Part shown: one piece after another, positions 1 to 7,849 of the stretch
Layout of the letters: each line of letters begins with the position of its first letter
How positions within the stretch are numbered: the stretch's first letter is position 1
Source: Streptomyces spororaveus
GTDB lineage: Bacteria; Actinomycetota; Actinomycetes; Streptomycetales; Streptomycetaceae
DNA: 64,000 bases
Direction of reading: 5' to 3'
Assembly (NCBI RefSeq): GCF_016755875.1
Contig: NZ_BNED01000005.1
Span: 4,044,001-4,108,000, forward strand
Notes under the pieces: model-generated
Seen by the model: only the letters and a program-made list of their open reading frames with translations
What the model was told of the DNA's origin: nothing
Databases searched by the model: none
Translations under genes and position numbers: made by a program

Positions 1-64
1 GGACCGCCTGAACGGTCCGGGCCGGGTGGTCCAGGTGGGCCGGGTCACTCTGCCCAGTCGTCAT
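1..64 (-). CDS. Start of an unidentified gene running off the left edge
   Basis: On the minus strand an ATG at 64 opens a frame that stays open to base 1. The first residues read MTTGQSDPAHLDHPARTVQA. It starts 20 bp after the stop of the YcaO fusion gene and has the same direction, so it is probably the next gene of that operon. Too little is present to assign a family. In many azoline-forming clusters the next gene is a flavin-dependent dehydrogenase, but nothing visible here proves that. The ribosome binding site is weak. Confidence 0.4.
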   Translation of the reverse strand, partial: MTTGQSDPAHLDHPARTVQAV

Positions 65-83
65 GATGTCCGTTCGGCCGGGT

Positions 84-2369
84 CTAGAAGAAGACATTCC
101 AGGGGTTCATCTCGTCCTCGGTACGCGGCTGTTCCAGCCGCCCGGTGCGGGTCGGGACCTCGTAGAGCCGGCCCGGGCCCAGGCGCCGCCAGAAGTGCCG
201 CATGCCGGGGGCGATGACCTTGACCACGCACAGGTCGAGATCGGGGCGCGTCTGGTCCAGCACGATGACCTCGATGCCGGCGGCCTCGGCCCGGGACACG
301 CAGTCCTTGATGTGGTCGGCGAGGTCGTGGCCCGCCAGCGGGGCGAAGTCACCCACCGTGGTGGGCTTCTGGTCCGGGTCGGGGGTCAGCCAGGGCTCGT
401 CCGCCAGCTTGACCTTCTTGCACCACGCGAGGGTCTCCGGATCGTCCGACCGGTAGACGGTGTTGCCGTCGGCGTCGCGCCGGTCCACGTACGGCAGGAA
501 CTGGTTGACCTCGGTGAGGGCGCGGATGGCGGCGATCCGCGCGTCCGGGTGCGAACCGAAGCCGACCATCACGTCCTCGACGTCGTGGCGGCGCCCGGAG
601 ACCGCGGCGAAGGTGGGGATGCCCAGGTCGGAGGTGATGTCCAGGACCCACACGTCGCGGTCCATGCTCGCGTAGAACGCGCGCATGGTGTCCACGTACG
701 GGTCTTCCAGCGAGTCCAGGTCGAACGCCGGGACGCGCAGGCGGTTGTACCACCACAGCGCCACCGAGTCGCGTTCCACGACCTCGCAGAAGCCCTGGAG
801 GATGGCCTCTTCCAGGGTGTTGCCGCTGGCGCCGCCGTTGGAGTCGCCCACGCAGTAGAAGTGCTCGGAGAGATCCGGGTGGCCGTACCAGGCGTAGCCG
901 GACGGAATCATCCGCTCGGTCTCGCGGGTCAGGGACCAGCCGGTGGACCAGTCGATCGGCAGATCGGTGCGGAAGGGGTCCGGAACCAGGTGGAGCCGGT
1001 GGGTGGGGTCGGCGTTCCACCGCTCGCGGCCGGCGACCTGCGCCTCGGAGAAGCCCAGCAGTTCGTCCATGTGCACGGCGACGTCCGGGTCGAGGTCGTC
1101 GTACGCGGCCCGGGTGACCGGCTCGCCGCCCCGCCACACCGCCGAATAGCGCTCGATGGCCTCGCACATCGCGCTGACCTTGGCCTGGATCTCCGAGCGG
1201 CCCTTGCCGCCGCTCTGACCGCGCATGTTGCGGCGCAACAGGTCCATGTTGTCGTTGACCATCGCGAAGTTGTGGCCCGCGGTGAAGCTGTAGGTGACGC
1301 CGTTGCCGGTCTCCTCGTGGGCGCCGAGCTTGGTGATCGCGCCGAGGTAGGGGCTGATGTGCCGCTTCAGCCGGTCGTACGTCAGCTGCGGCGGCTGGAT
1401 CCGGTAGCCGCCGTCCGTGGTGTGCCGGGCGGGGCTGGCGGTGAGGGAGACCTTGGGGCTGCGCTCGGAGACCAGCGTCGGGTCACCGCAGGAGGCGCAC
1501 TGCGGCTGCCGTACGAGGGTGTGCTCGGCGCTCTCCAGAGTGATCAGGTCCATGGTGCGCATCACGCCGGTCAGGGACTCGGACGTGCCGGTGACGACGA
1601 TCCGGGCGGCCTCGACGGCGAGCAGGCCCGCGATCAGCGTCGAGCTCGCGGGAAGTGCCGCGTGCGAGGGGTGGCGGGGGGTGTGGTCGCCGCGCTTGCC
1701 GGAAAGGTAGCGCTCGACCTGGCGGTTGCCACCGAGCCGCTGGGCCAGGCAGGTCCAGCAGCCGGTCTCGCCGGGACGCAGGAAGGGACCGACCCACGGC
1801 ACGACACCGGCGGGCTTGGCCGGCAGCCAGGAGCGGCCGGCGGCCAGGTAGGCGGTGTTCAGGCGGTCCAGTTCCGGGTCGAGGTAGTCGTCGACCAGGA
1901 CGACCGTCAGGCCGTCCCCGGCGTCCGCCGAGCCGATCGCCTCGTCGAAGCCGACCACACGCACCCGGAGGCCGTTGGACTCCAGCGCGCCGAGCACCGG
2001 TCGGTGGTCCAGGCCGGGTCCGGCGACAAGGGTCAGCTCGGTGGCCGCGGTGGCGGCGACCACCTGGTGGGGGTCGACACCCTGGGCGTCCCAAAAGGCC
2101 AGTGCCTCGTCCGACATCTCGGGCCGGCCCTCGGCCAGATGGCCGGCCGCCTCGTACCGGCGCAGTGCGGTCAGGGTCTCGGTGATCGCCAGCTGTCCGC
2201 TGAGCGCCACGACGATCTCGGCGACGGTCTTGCGGCCGTCGAGGTGCGGAAGCACCGCGGCCGCCGCGGCTCCCTGGACGAGGAAGTCCTTTCCCTCGGC
2301 GAGCAGGAAGACCTTCGAACCGTCAACCACTTCACTTATGAAATGGGCCTTGAGTCGCGGACGCTCCAT
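84..2369 (-). CDS. ThiF-like/YcaO fusion cyclodehydratase (RiPP/TOMM modification)
   Basis: The 761-aa protein has two parts. Residues 1-300 resemble the E1/ThiF-like leader-peptide-binding half of azoline cyclodehydratases and keep two CxxC pairs (C204/C207 and C291/C294) that would hold a structural zinc. Residues about 330-761 are a YcaO domain, with the ATP-binding signature SAMCEAIER at 399-407 and a second ExxER stretch (CEVVERDS) further on. YcaO enzymes use ATP to activate peptide backbone amides, forming azolines, thioamides or amidines on ribosomal peptides; the fused architecture is typical of TOMM clusters. The ATG at 2369 follows GGGGGAAG at a 6-nt spacing. The gene is divergent from a LAL regulator and followed by a partial gene at the window edge. 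The fold is secure; the chemistry and the substrate are not known. Confidence 0.9.
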   Translation of the reverse strand: MERPRLKAHFISEVVDGSKVFLLAEGKDFLVQGAAAAAVLPHLDGRKTVAEIVVALSGQLAITETLTALRRYEAAGHLAEGRPEMSDEALAFWDAQGVDPHQVVAATAATELTLVAGPGLDHRPVLGALESNGLRVRVVGFDEAIGSADAGDGLTVVLVDDYLDPELDRLNTAYLAAGRSWLPAKPAGVVPWVGPFLRPGETGCWTCLAQRLGGNRQVERYLSGKRGDHTPRHPSHAALPASSTLIAGLLAVEAARIVVTGTSESLTGVMRTMDLITLESAEHTLVRQPQCASCGDPTLVSERSPKVSLTASPARHTTDGGYRIQPPQLTYDRLKRHISPYLGAITKLGAHEETGNGVTYSFTAGHNFAMVNDNMDLLRRNMRGQSGGKGRSEIQAKVSAMCEAIERYSAVWRGGEPVTRAAYDDLDPDVAVHMDELLGFSEAQVAGRERWNADPTHRLHLVPDPFRTDLPIDWSTGWSLTRETERMIPSGYAWYGHPDLSEHFYCVGDSNGGASGNTLEEAILQGFCEVVERDSVALWWYNRLRVPAFDLDSLEDPYVDTMRAFYASMDRDVWVLDITSDLGIPTFAAVSGRRHDVEDVMVGFGSHPDARIAAIRALTEVNQFLPYVDRRDADGNTVYRSDDPETLAWCKKVKLADEPWLTPDPDQKPTTVGDFAPLAGHDLADHIKDCVSRAEAAGIEVIVLDQTRPDLDLCVVKVIAPGMRHFWRRLGPGRLYEVPTRTGRLEQPRTEDEMNPWNVFF

Positions 2370-2488
2370 CTGGCTTCCCCCTGTTTATTGCCTGTGTCCC
2401 GTATTTCGCTCGCCATCCAATCATGTGGCTGAAACCGATGTACATGCTGAAAAGCGCGGTGCAATGCGCCGCTTAAGCATCTGCGCAC

Positions 2489-2530
2489 CGATGCGTAATC
2501 TCGGGCCGCGATACGTAAGGCATACGTATC
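2489..2530. promoter_or_regulatory. Direct and inverted repeat operator candidate between YcaO gene and LAL regulator
   Basis: GATGCGTAA at 2490-2498 and GATACGTAA at 2510-2518 are direct repeats exactly 20 bp apart, about two helical turns. The second forms a perfect 8-bp inverted repeat with TACGTATC at 2523-2530. The cluster lies in the 254-bp divergent intergenic region, so a dimeric regulator, possibly the neighbouring LAL protein, could bind here and control both genes. The binding protein is inferred. Confidence 0.4.
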
Positions 2531-2623
2531 TTTCCGAAAGGTCCTGCCTGTTCTGGACTACAGTGGTCGCGGATGCGATGATCATGGCTGCGGTTGTCTG
2601 CCGCTGACGGGGGATGATTTACG

Positions 2624-5167
2624 GTGCCGACGGGGCAGTTGCTGCATCGGGAACGCGAGTTGGCCGCACTGGGGGAAGTACTCGGGGAGGCGGCTCAGGG
2701 CCGACCGGCGCTCGCGCTGATCCAGGGGCCCAGGGGCATCGGCAAGTCCGAGCTGCTCCGCGCGGCCCTCGCGGGGCTGCCCCAGCAGAGCATCGTCCTG
2801 CGGGCCCGATGTCATGAGAACGAGCAGGAATATCCCTACGGAGTCGTCCGCCAGCTGTTCGACCCGTTCATATCGGCTTCCGGGAGTCCGGAGGCGGCTC
2901 CGGAACCCCTCTCCGTGAATTTGCCGAACAGCCTGGATCAGGAAACTGTTCCCGCAAACGGCGCCGCCGCACATCATCTTCTGCAGAATCTGTTCCAGGC
3001 CACCCGCTCCATGGCGACGGCCCGGCCGGTGGTCATAGCCATCGACGACCTCGATTTCGCGGACGAAGCCTCGCTGCAGTGGTGCTCGTACATCGCCCGC
3101 CGCCTCGAAGGCCTCCCGGTCGCATTGCTGGCCACGGTTTCCTCGGAGACCGCCGACGTTCACGAGAGCCTGCCCGCCGAACTGGGTGCCCTGCCGTACA
3201 CCCGGGTGGTCCGGCCGGGGCCGCTGTGCGACACCTGCAGCGCGGAACTGATGGCCGCCGCTTTCGGCGCCCCGCTCGACGCCGAGCTCGCCGCCGCCTG
3301 CCACACCCTCTCCCAGGGCAACCCCCTGGTGTTGCGGGAGCTGACGAAGCGGCTGATCGCCGCGCCGGTCTCCCCCGGGTCTCCGAACCTGGACGACGTG
3401 CTGCGGATCGGCGCCCAGACGCTCTCCGACACCACGTTGACGTGGCTCGACCAGTGCCGGCCGGCCGCCGTGGAACTGCTCAACGGTCTCGCGATCCTCG
3501 GTCCCGGGGCGGATCTGACGACCGCGGCCATCCTGGCCGGCCAGGGCGACTTCCAGGCCGCGCAGGCCCGAGCGGCGCTGTGCCGCACCGGCCTGCTCAA
3601 CCCCGGGCCGCCGGAACACTTCCGGCACGAGTTGGTCCGTACCGCCATCCTGTCCCGCATCGACGCCGGCCGCCGCCTGGACCTGCACGAACGTGCCGCC
3701 GCCCTGCTCGCCCGGCTCGGCGCCCCGGCCACGCAGACCGCCGAGCACCTGATGTCCCTGAGCACCGCCAACCGCGCCTGGGCGCTGCCGATCCTGCGGT
3801 CGGCCGCCGACGAGGCCGCCGCGGCCGGGTCGTGGGACATCGCCGCGCGCTACCTCCGCCGGTCCCTCGCGGAGTCAGACGACCCCACGGCGCTGCGGGA
3901 GACCACGGTCCGGCTGGGCGCCGTCGAGCTGCACCGGGACCTCGAGTCGTGCGTGCGCTACGCCGCGACGGCCGCTGGCGCCTCCGACCCGGCCGACCGC
4001 GCCCGGGACCTGCTGCCCCTGGCCCACCCCGCCCTCACCGTCACCTCCACGGCCACGGCCCGGCTCTTCGCCGATACCGCGGCCGCGTTGAGCACCGTCG
4101 AGGACGCGCCACGCGAACAGCTGCTGCAACTCGGTTCCCAGGCACTGCTGGCCGGTCACCGCGTCGGCATGAAACGAGCCGTACGGGAACTGCGCACCGG
4201 TGAGAACGTCCCGGCGAGCCGGAGCTTCCTCGGAGCCCTGGCGGCGATGACCGCCGCCGGAGGCCGCTCGCCCCTGCGCGCCGCGCGGCTGGCGGCGCGT
4301 TGCACCGAGGCCGCGTCCCCGGCCGGTGCGGACGCCGGGGTGCTGGGCGCGGTACTGGCCTTCGCCTGGACAGGCCGTCCGGCCGAGGCGGAGCAGTGGA
4401 GCGCCTGGGCCGTCCGGTCCGCACGACGGCTCCGGCGCCCCGCCGAACTGGCCCTGGCGCTGCTGGTGCACAGCGAGGTGACGTACCGCCGGGAACAGTG
4501 GGACGAGAGTCTTCGCGACGCCCGTGAGGCCCTTCGGCTCGCCCGGGCCGTCAACGCCGTCGGTCTGCGCGGTGCGGCCGCCGCCTGCGCGGCGCGCGCC
4601 CTGGTGCGGCTCGGTCAGGTGCCGGAGGCGGCGGGGTTGCTGGTGGGCATCGACGTCCCGAGTGACGTCCATCCGCTGATCCGGGGCGTGATCCTGGAAG
4701 GACAGGGCGTCGTCGCGGCCGCCCGCGGCAACCACCAGGAGTCGCTGCGGCTGTTCCTGGAGTGCGGGCACCAGCTCGCCGGCCGGGGCATCGCCAACCA
4801 GGCCTGCATTCCCTGGCGGGCCCATGCCGCCGGCTCGTACCAGAGCCTGGGCGAGTACGCCGCCGCGCGGACCATCGTCGCGGACTCCGTCGGCACCACG
4901 GCGCGCCAGAGGACCGGTGCGGTGGCGCCGGAGAGGACACCGTCCGGGAGCGCGTCGCCGGAAGCCGCGGCCGTCCGGCTGAGCCCCGCCGAGCGCCGGG
5001 TGACCGACCTCGTCCTGATGAACCTGAGCAACCTCGAAGTGGCCGAGCGGCTGTGCCTCAGCAAGCGCACGGTCGACACCCACCTGGGCCGCATCTATCG
5101 CAAGCTCGGGATCGTCGGCCGCCCCGAGCTGGCCGCCGCCGTCGAGGGGCTCTCGCCGCGCGGTTGA
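2624..5167 (+). CDS. LAL-family LuxR-type transcriptional regulator with AAA ATPase domain
   Basis: The 847-aa protein has the architecture of large ATP-binding LuxR regulators. A Walker A motif GPRGIGKSE is at residues 35-43 and a Walker B-like VVIAIDDLD at about 137-145. A long helical, repeat-like middle follows, and a C-terminal LuxR helix-turn-helix at about 787-842 contains LSPAERRVTDLVLMNLSN and the recognition stretch LSKRTVDTHLGRIYRKLG. Such proteins usually act as pathway-specific activators of secondary-metabolite clusters in Streptomyces. The GTG start at 2624 has GGGGGA about 9 nt upstream. The gene is divergent from the YcaO fusion gene, which is its most likely target, and ends in front of a strong terminator. 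Confidence 0.92.
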   Translation: MPTGQLLHRERELAALGEVLGEAAQGRPALALIQGPRGIGKSELLRAALAGLPQQSIVLRARCHENEQEYPYGVVRQLFDPFISASGSPEAAPEPLSVNLPNSLDQETVPANGAAAHHLLQNLFQATRSMATARPVVIAIDDLDFADEASLQWCSYIARRLEGLPVALLATVSSETADVHESLPAELGALPYTRVVRPGPLCDTCSAELMAAAFGAPLDAELAAACHTLSQGNPLVLRELTKRLIAAPVSPGSPNLDDVLRIGAQTLSDTTLTWLDQCRPAAVELLNGLAILGPGADLTTAAILAGQGDFQAAQARAALCRTGLLNPGPPEHFRHELVRTAILSRIDAGRRLDLHERAAALLARLGAPATQTAEHLMSLSTANRAWALPILRSAADEAAAAGSWDIAARYLRRSLAESDDPTALRETTVRLGAVELHRDLESCVRYAATAAGASDPADRARDLLPLAHPALTVTSTATARLFADTAAALSTVEDAPREQLLQLGSQALLAGHRVGMKRAVRELRTGENVPASRSFLGALAAMTAAGGRSPLRAARLAARCTEAASPAGADAGVLGAVLAFAWTGRPAEAEQWSAWAVRSARRLRRPAELALALLVHSEVTYRREQWDESLRDAREALRLARAVNAVGLRGAAAACAARALVRLGQVPEAAGLLVGIDVPSDVHPLIRGVILEGQGVVAAARGNHQESLRLFLECGHQLAGRGIANQACIPWRAHAAGSYQSLGEYAAARTIVADSVGTTARQRTGAVAPERTPSGSASPEAAAVRLSPAERRVTDLVLMNLSNLEVAERLCLSKRTVDTHLGRIYRKLGIVGRPELAAAVEGLSPRG

Positions 5168-5186
5168 GCGCTCCCGGACCTACGGC

Positions 5187-5230
5187 AAAGCGGCGTGTGC
5201 ACAGCCGAGAAGCTGTGCACACGCCGCTTT
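5187..5230 (+). terminator. Strong hairpin terminator between convergent genes
   Basis: AAAGCGGCGTGTGCACAG (5187-5204) and CTGTGCACACGCCGCTTT (5213-5230) form a perfect 18-bp stem with an 8-nt loop and T/A flanks. It lies between the LAL gene stop (5167) and the VOC gene stop (5259), so it probably ends transcripts from both strands. Confidence 0.85.
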
Positions 5231-5258
5231 CCGGGTCAGGTCCGGTGCCCGCGCGGTG

Positions 5259-6044
5259 TCAGACCGGTACGGAGGGCCTGGTCATACCGAAGACGGCCCC
5301 CCAGGGGTCGCGCAGCACCGTCCGGCTCCGCGTCGGCCGCCCCAGCAGCCGCGCACCCGCGGCGAGCGCGTCGGCCTCCGCCGCGGCGAGGTCGTGCACG
5401 CCGATGTAGGGGACCCAACCCGGTTGCGCCGCAGGGTCTTCGACGAGCCTGGCCCAGGCGGTGCCGTCCAGGTCGAGGGTGAGCCGGTGCTCGCCGTCCT
5501 CGCCGTCCTCGCCCTCCTCGCCCTCCTCGCCGTCGGCCCCGTCCGCCTGGTGTCCGCCGGTACTGAATCCGAACAGGCCACCGTAGAAGCGCTCGGCGGC
5601 ATCGGCGCGGGGCACCACGAGATCGTGGCCGCACACGGCCCCGGCCTCGTCGGCGAGGACGACGCCCTGGGCATGGTGGCCCTCCCAGAAGCCGACCGGC
5701 GCTCCCTGCGGGTCGACGGCCAGGAACAACCGGCCGTCCTCGCCCGCCGGAACGGGCCCCATCACGACGGTCCCGCCCCGGTCCTCGACGTCGGCCCGGG
5801 TCCGGTCGGCGTCCTTGGTGGCCAGATAGACGTTCCAGGCGGCTCCGGACCAGCGGCCGGGGGGCGCCGTCCCCAGGCCGCCGATCAGCTCCCCGTCCAG
5901 GCTGGCCAGCCGGTAGCTTCCGCCTTCGTCGGCGAACTCCCAGCCGAAGAGAGCGCCGTAGAAGCGCTGGGCGCCCGTCAGATCAGGAGTGATGCAGTCG
6001 ACCCAGCAGGGGACGCCCGGCTGATAACTGGTACGTCTGGGCAC
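5259..6044 (-). CDS. Two-domain VOC (glyoxalase/bleomycin-resistance-like) protein
   Basis: The 261-aa product has two tandem vicinal-oxygen-chelate repeats, one starting near PGVPCWVDCITPDLTGAQRF and one near GAVCGHDLVVPRADAAERF. Each half carries the FYGxLFG signature common in actinobacterial VOC proteins. No substrate can be named; members include dioxygenases, glyoxalases and antibiotic-binding proteins. The GTG at 6044 is chosen because GGAAAGG sits about 8 nt upstream and MPRRTSYQPGVP is the usual family N-terminus; a longer upstream reading would lack such support. The second domain carries an acidic insertion (about 5490-5545) of GEEGEEGEDGEDGE type encoded by a short DNA repeat. The gene overlaps the 3' end of the upstream HPr-kinase-like gene by 67 bp. 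Confidence 0.85.
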   Translation of the reverse strand: MPRRTSYQPGVPCWVDCITPDLTGAQRFYGALFGWEFADEGGSYRLASLDGELIGGLGTAPPGRWSGAAWNVYLATKDADRTRADVEDRGGTVVMGPVPAGEDGRLFLAVDPQGAPVGFWEGHHAQGVVLADEAGAVCGHDLVVPRADAAERFYGGLFGFSTGGHQADGADGEEGEEGEDGEDGEHRLTLDLDGTAWARLVEDPAAQPGWVPYIGVHDLAAAEADALAAGARLLGRPTRSRTVLRDPWGAVFGMTRPSVPV

Positions 6045-6880
6045 AGCTCTCGCCTTTCCGAGGTCATTCGGTGATCGATGAGTCCGGCGGCCTCCTCGGC
6101 GCCGCCGGACTCGGGAAGCTCCAAGCGGAACGAAGGGACGTCCGCCAACTCCTGAGCGGCCTCGGGCGGCCAGGTCTGCGTGGGAAAGTCCCACGGCTCC
6201 AGCCGGGCCCCCTCGTTGCCGCTCCGGCACAGCCGGAAGAGCTCCGGCGGCCCGAGCCTCGCCTGGATGGGCACGATGTCGCCGAGGGCCTCCGGGCGCA
6301 CCATCAGGACGTCACCCGTGACGGGTGAGGTACGCGAGGTCCAGCTGCCCGGAGCGAGCCCCGCAGCCCGTACGCCGGCGGCCGTGGCGCCGCGGAATTC
6401 CAGCGGAACGTGGTACGGCATGACGTTTCCACCGGCTCGGTCGGTGATGAGCAGTTGGCCGGAAACGATCCGCCACGAGCGCTGAGCCAGCGCCAGGGCG
6501 ACGCCCTCCCGGTCGGAGTGCGGACTGCCGATCAATGCGATGGTCGTCGCCCCTTTGGCCAGTACTACTGCCTGGACCAAAGAAAACCGTTCGCGGAGTA
6601 CGGAGAATGGCGGCACGGGAGGCGGAACATTGCTCCAGCCACGGAATGCCCGGCGCAGCAGGGGAGGTCCGTCGTTGCGCCGCACCACCAGTTCCGCCCA
6701 GGCGTCGCCCGGCAGGGAATGGCCTGGGTGCGGATACCCGAACTCGACCTGGAGCCGGTCTGCGGATCGCGAGTCGGGCACGACGTGCGGCCCGAAGAGA
6801 AATTCCAGATCGGATACCGCGTCGGTGGTGGTGGAGACGGAAATCTCGGCACCGAAGAACTCAAGACAGAGGGAAACCAT
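5978..6880 (-). CDS. Putative HPr-kinase-like P-loop-fold protein of the RiPP-associated type
   Basis: The 300-aa protein has no assignable enzyme name. Its middle reads TTIALIGSPHSDREGVALAL, followed by RSWRIVSGQLLITDRAG. This resembles the order of the P-loop and following acidic strand in HPr kinase/PEP-carboxykinase-fold proteins found near modified-peptide genes, but the Walker A lysine is absent (SPHSDREG instead of GxxxxGKS), so catalysis may be lost or altered. It is transcribed with the 91-aa and 65-aa genes upstream and overlaps the VOC gene downstream. The ATG at 6880 has only a distant purine-rich stretch (GGAAGGGA about 16 nt upstream), so the true start could be internal. The coding call is firm; the fold assignment is tentative. 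Confidence 0.6.
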   Translation of the reverse strand: MVSLCLEFFGAEISVSTTTDAVSDLEFLFGPHVVPDSRSADRLQVEFGYPHPGHSLPGDAWAELVVRRNDGPPLLRRAFRGWSNVPPPVPPFSVLRERFSLVQAVVLAKGATTIALIGSPHSDREGVALALAQRSWRIVSGQLLITDRAGGNVMPYHVPLEFRGATAAGVRAAGLAPGSWTSRTSPVTGDVLMVRPEALGDIVPIQARLGPPELFRLCRSGNEGARLEPWDFPTQTWPPEAAQELADVPSFRLELPESGGAEEAAGLIDHRMTSERRELCPDVPVISRASPAGSTASLLI

Positions 6881-6964
6881 GTCGGCGTTGACGGTCCCTT
6901 CCGGTTCAGCGGCGAACGGTGGCGGTCATGGTGACCGCCACCACGGCGAAGACACACGGCGGTC

Positions 6965-7240
6965 TCACAGCTCCGGCGCCAATCCCCAGCCGCCCAGCTG
7001 CCGAGCGGCCTCCATCGCCCGTCGGCAGATCTCCGCAGCGGCCGACGAGGCGGCGCACGGACTTTCCATCGCGTGGAAAAACACCAGCTCAACGCGGCCG
7101 GGGGTGCTCCGGACGGTGATGTGCTCGGGACGGTCGGCAGGAGCTGAGGTCCCCGTGAGCCAGGCCGTGAGCAGTTCCGGGTCGAGTTCGAGCCGGGCAT
7201 CCCCGTCGACGGCGACCATGGTCACTTCGGTCATCTGCAC
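6965..7240 (-). CDS. Small 91-aa protein of unknown function, coupled to the peptide gene
   Basis: The frame starts at GTG 7240, eight nt after GAGG, and only 10 nt after the stop of the 65-aa peptide gene, so the two are probably translated from one mRNA. An internal ATG at 7234 is the alternative start. The protein is acidic at the N-terminus, contains a predicted helix with CAASSAAAEICRRAMEAAR and ends in LGGWGLAPEL. No signal peptide, membrane segment or known domain is visible. Its position suggests a role tied to the peptide, for example as immunity, chaperone or leader-binding protein, but that is inference. Confidence 0.6.
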   Translation of the reverse strand: MQMTEVTMVAVDGDARLELDPELLTAWLTGTSAPADRPEHITVRSTPGRVELVFFHAMESPCAASSAAAEICRRAMEAARQLGGWGLAPEL

Positions 7241-7250
7241 GCCGGCGGCC

Positions 7251-7448
7251 TCAGTCCCAGTTGAGGTTCGCGGTGTAGGCCGGGGCGAAATCCCAGTTGA
7301 GATTCGAAGGGTGGACGTGCGCCGCCACTGCCGTTTCTCCCGAGGTCACCGCAGATGCGGTGGCGGCCGGAGAAGAAGCGGCGGTGACGCCGGCGGCGAG
7401 ACAAAGGCACGCTGCCGCGGCACGCCAAAAGGAAATGGAAGAAGACAT
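7251..7448 (-). CDS. Secreted-type small peptide with duplicated NLNWD motif (candidate RiPP precursor)
   Basis: The 65-aa product begins MSSSISFWRAAAACLCLAAG, which looks like a short signal peptide with a possible cleavage after ATASA at residue 33. The C-terminal 18 residues read SNLNWDFAPAYTANLNWD, so NLNWD occurs at residues 49-53 and again as the last five residues (61-65). The ATG at 7448 has GGGG about 8 nt upstream. It is the first gene of a leftward set (91-aa protein, HPr-kinase-like protein, VOC protein) and diverges from a TrmB/LuxR regulator. A small first gene with repeated C-terminal cores next to a YcaO locus suggests a modified-peptide precursor; an unmodified secreted peptide or a cell-wall protein is the alternative. 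The core has no Cys, so thiazoles are not expected there. Confidence 0.6.
   Translation of the reverse strand: MSSSISFWRAAAACLCLAAGVTAASSPAATASAVTSGETAVAAHVHPSNLNWDFAPAYTANLNWD
7254..7304 (-). repeat. Duplicated segment coding NLNWD
   Basis: The DNA for the two NLNWD motifs lies at 7254-7268 and 7290-7304; in plus orientation both read TCCCAGTTGAG(G/A)TTCG. Near-identity at third codon positions suggests a recent internal duplication or gene conversion rather than convergence. Confidence 0.75.
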
Positions 7449-7849
7449 GGTGGTACCCCGTTGGTTGTAGCGAAGTGTCAGCACGCCAGGCGCGGGAATC
7501 CGGGCCTGTGGTCCGCGTGGTCGGCGGACATTGCCCCGATGATCACAAGTCTGCGTGAGTTGCTTTGCGACGGGAAGGGGGTAAGCCTGGCAGCAAAAGC
7601 CGGGTGGCACCTCAGTGCCAAATCAAAATCCTTGAACTTTGAATCAGCGGGATATTCAAGTCCCCTACGACTCTCTGATTATCTTGTCCGTTTTGCTAGC
7701 TATTATCACGATTGCGTACTTTCTTTGCCCGTAAAAGCACAACTTCTTGGCCTACGGTTTACTTGATCATGGTTGGTCCATTGCGAAGGGTCGGAATGAT
7801 GTCGCGAGCGGTGACTTCAGGCCAATGCAAGGGGGAGGTAGGGCGAGCC
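7449..7849. promoter_or_regulatory. AT-rich divergent promoter region of the small-peptide operon and its regulator
   Basis: This 401-bp gene-free stretch is unusually AT-rich between about 7610 and 7770 compared with the rest of the window. It contains an inverted repeat CTTGAA (7631-7636) / TTCAAG (7655-7660). Promoters for the leftward peptide gene and the rightward regulator must lie here, but no clear -35/-10 pair can be fixed. Low G+C is common upstream of acquired or specialised-metabolite genes in Streptomyces. Confidence 0.5.

Noticed and set aside
63..2432. 789-codon plus-strand open frame opposite the YcaO gene
   Set aside because: High-GC mirror frame; the minus-strand protein has clear domain motifs and a good ribosome site.
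6540..7766. Long plus-strand open frame across the peptide operon
   Set aside because: It runs antisense to three supported genes, has no family match or ribosome site, and ends in the AT-rich promoter region; probably a chance frame.
7538..7766. 75-codon plus-strand frame in the divergent region
   Set aside because: No ribosome binding site before the ATG and no homology-like features; region fits a promoter better.
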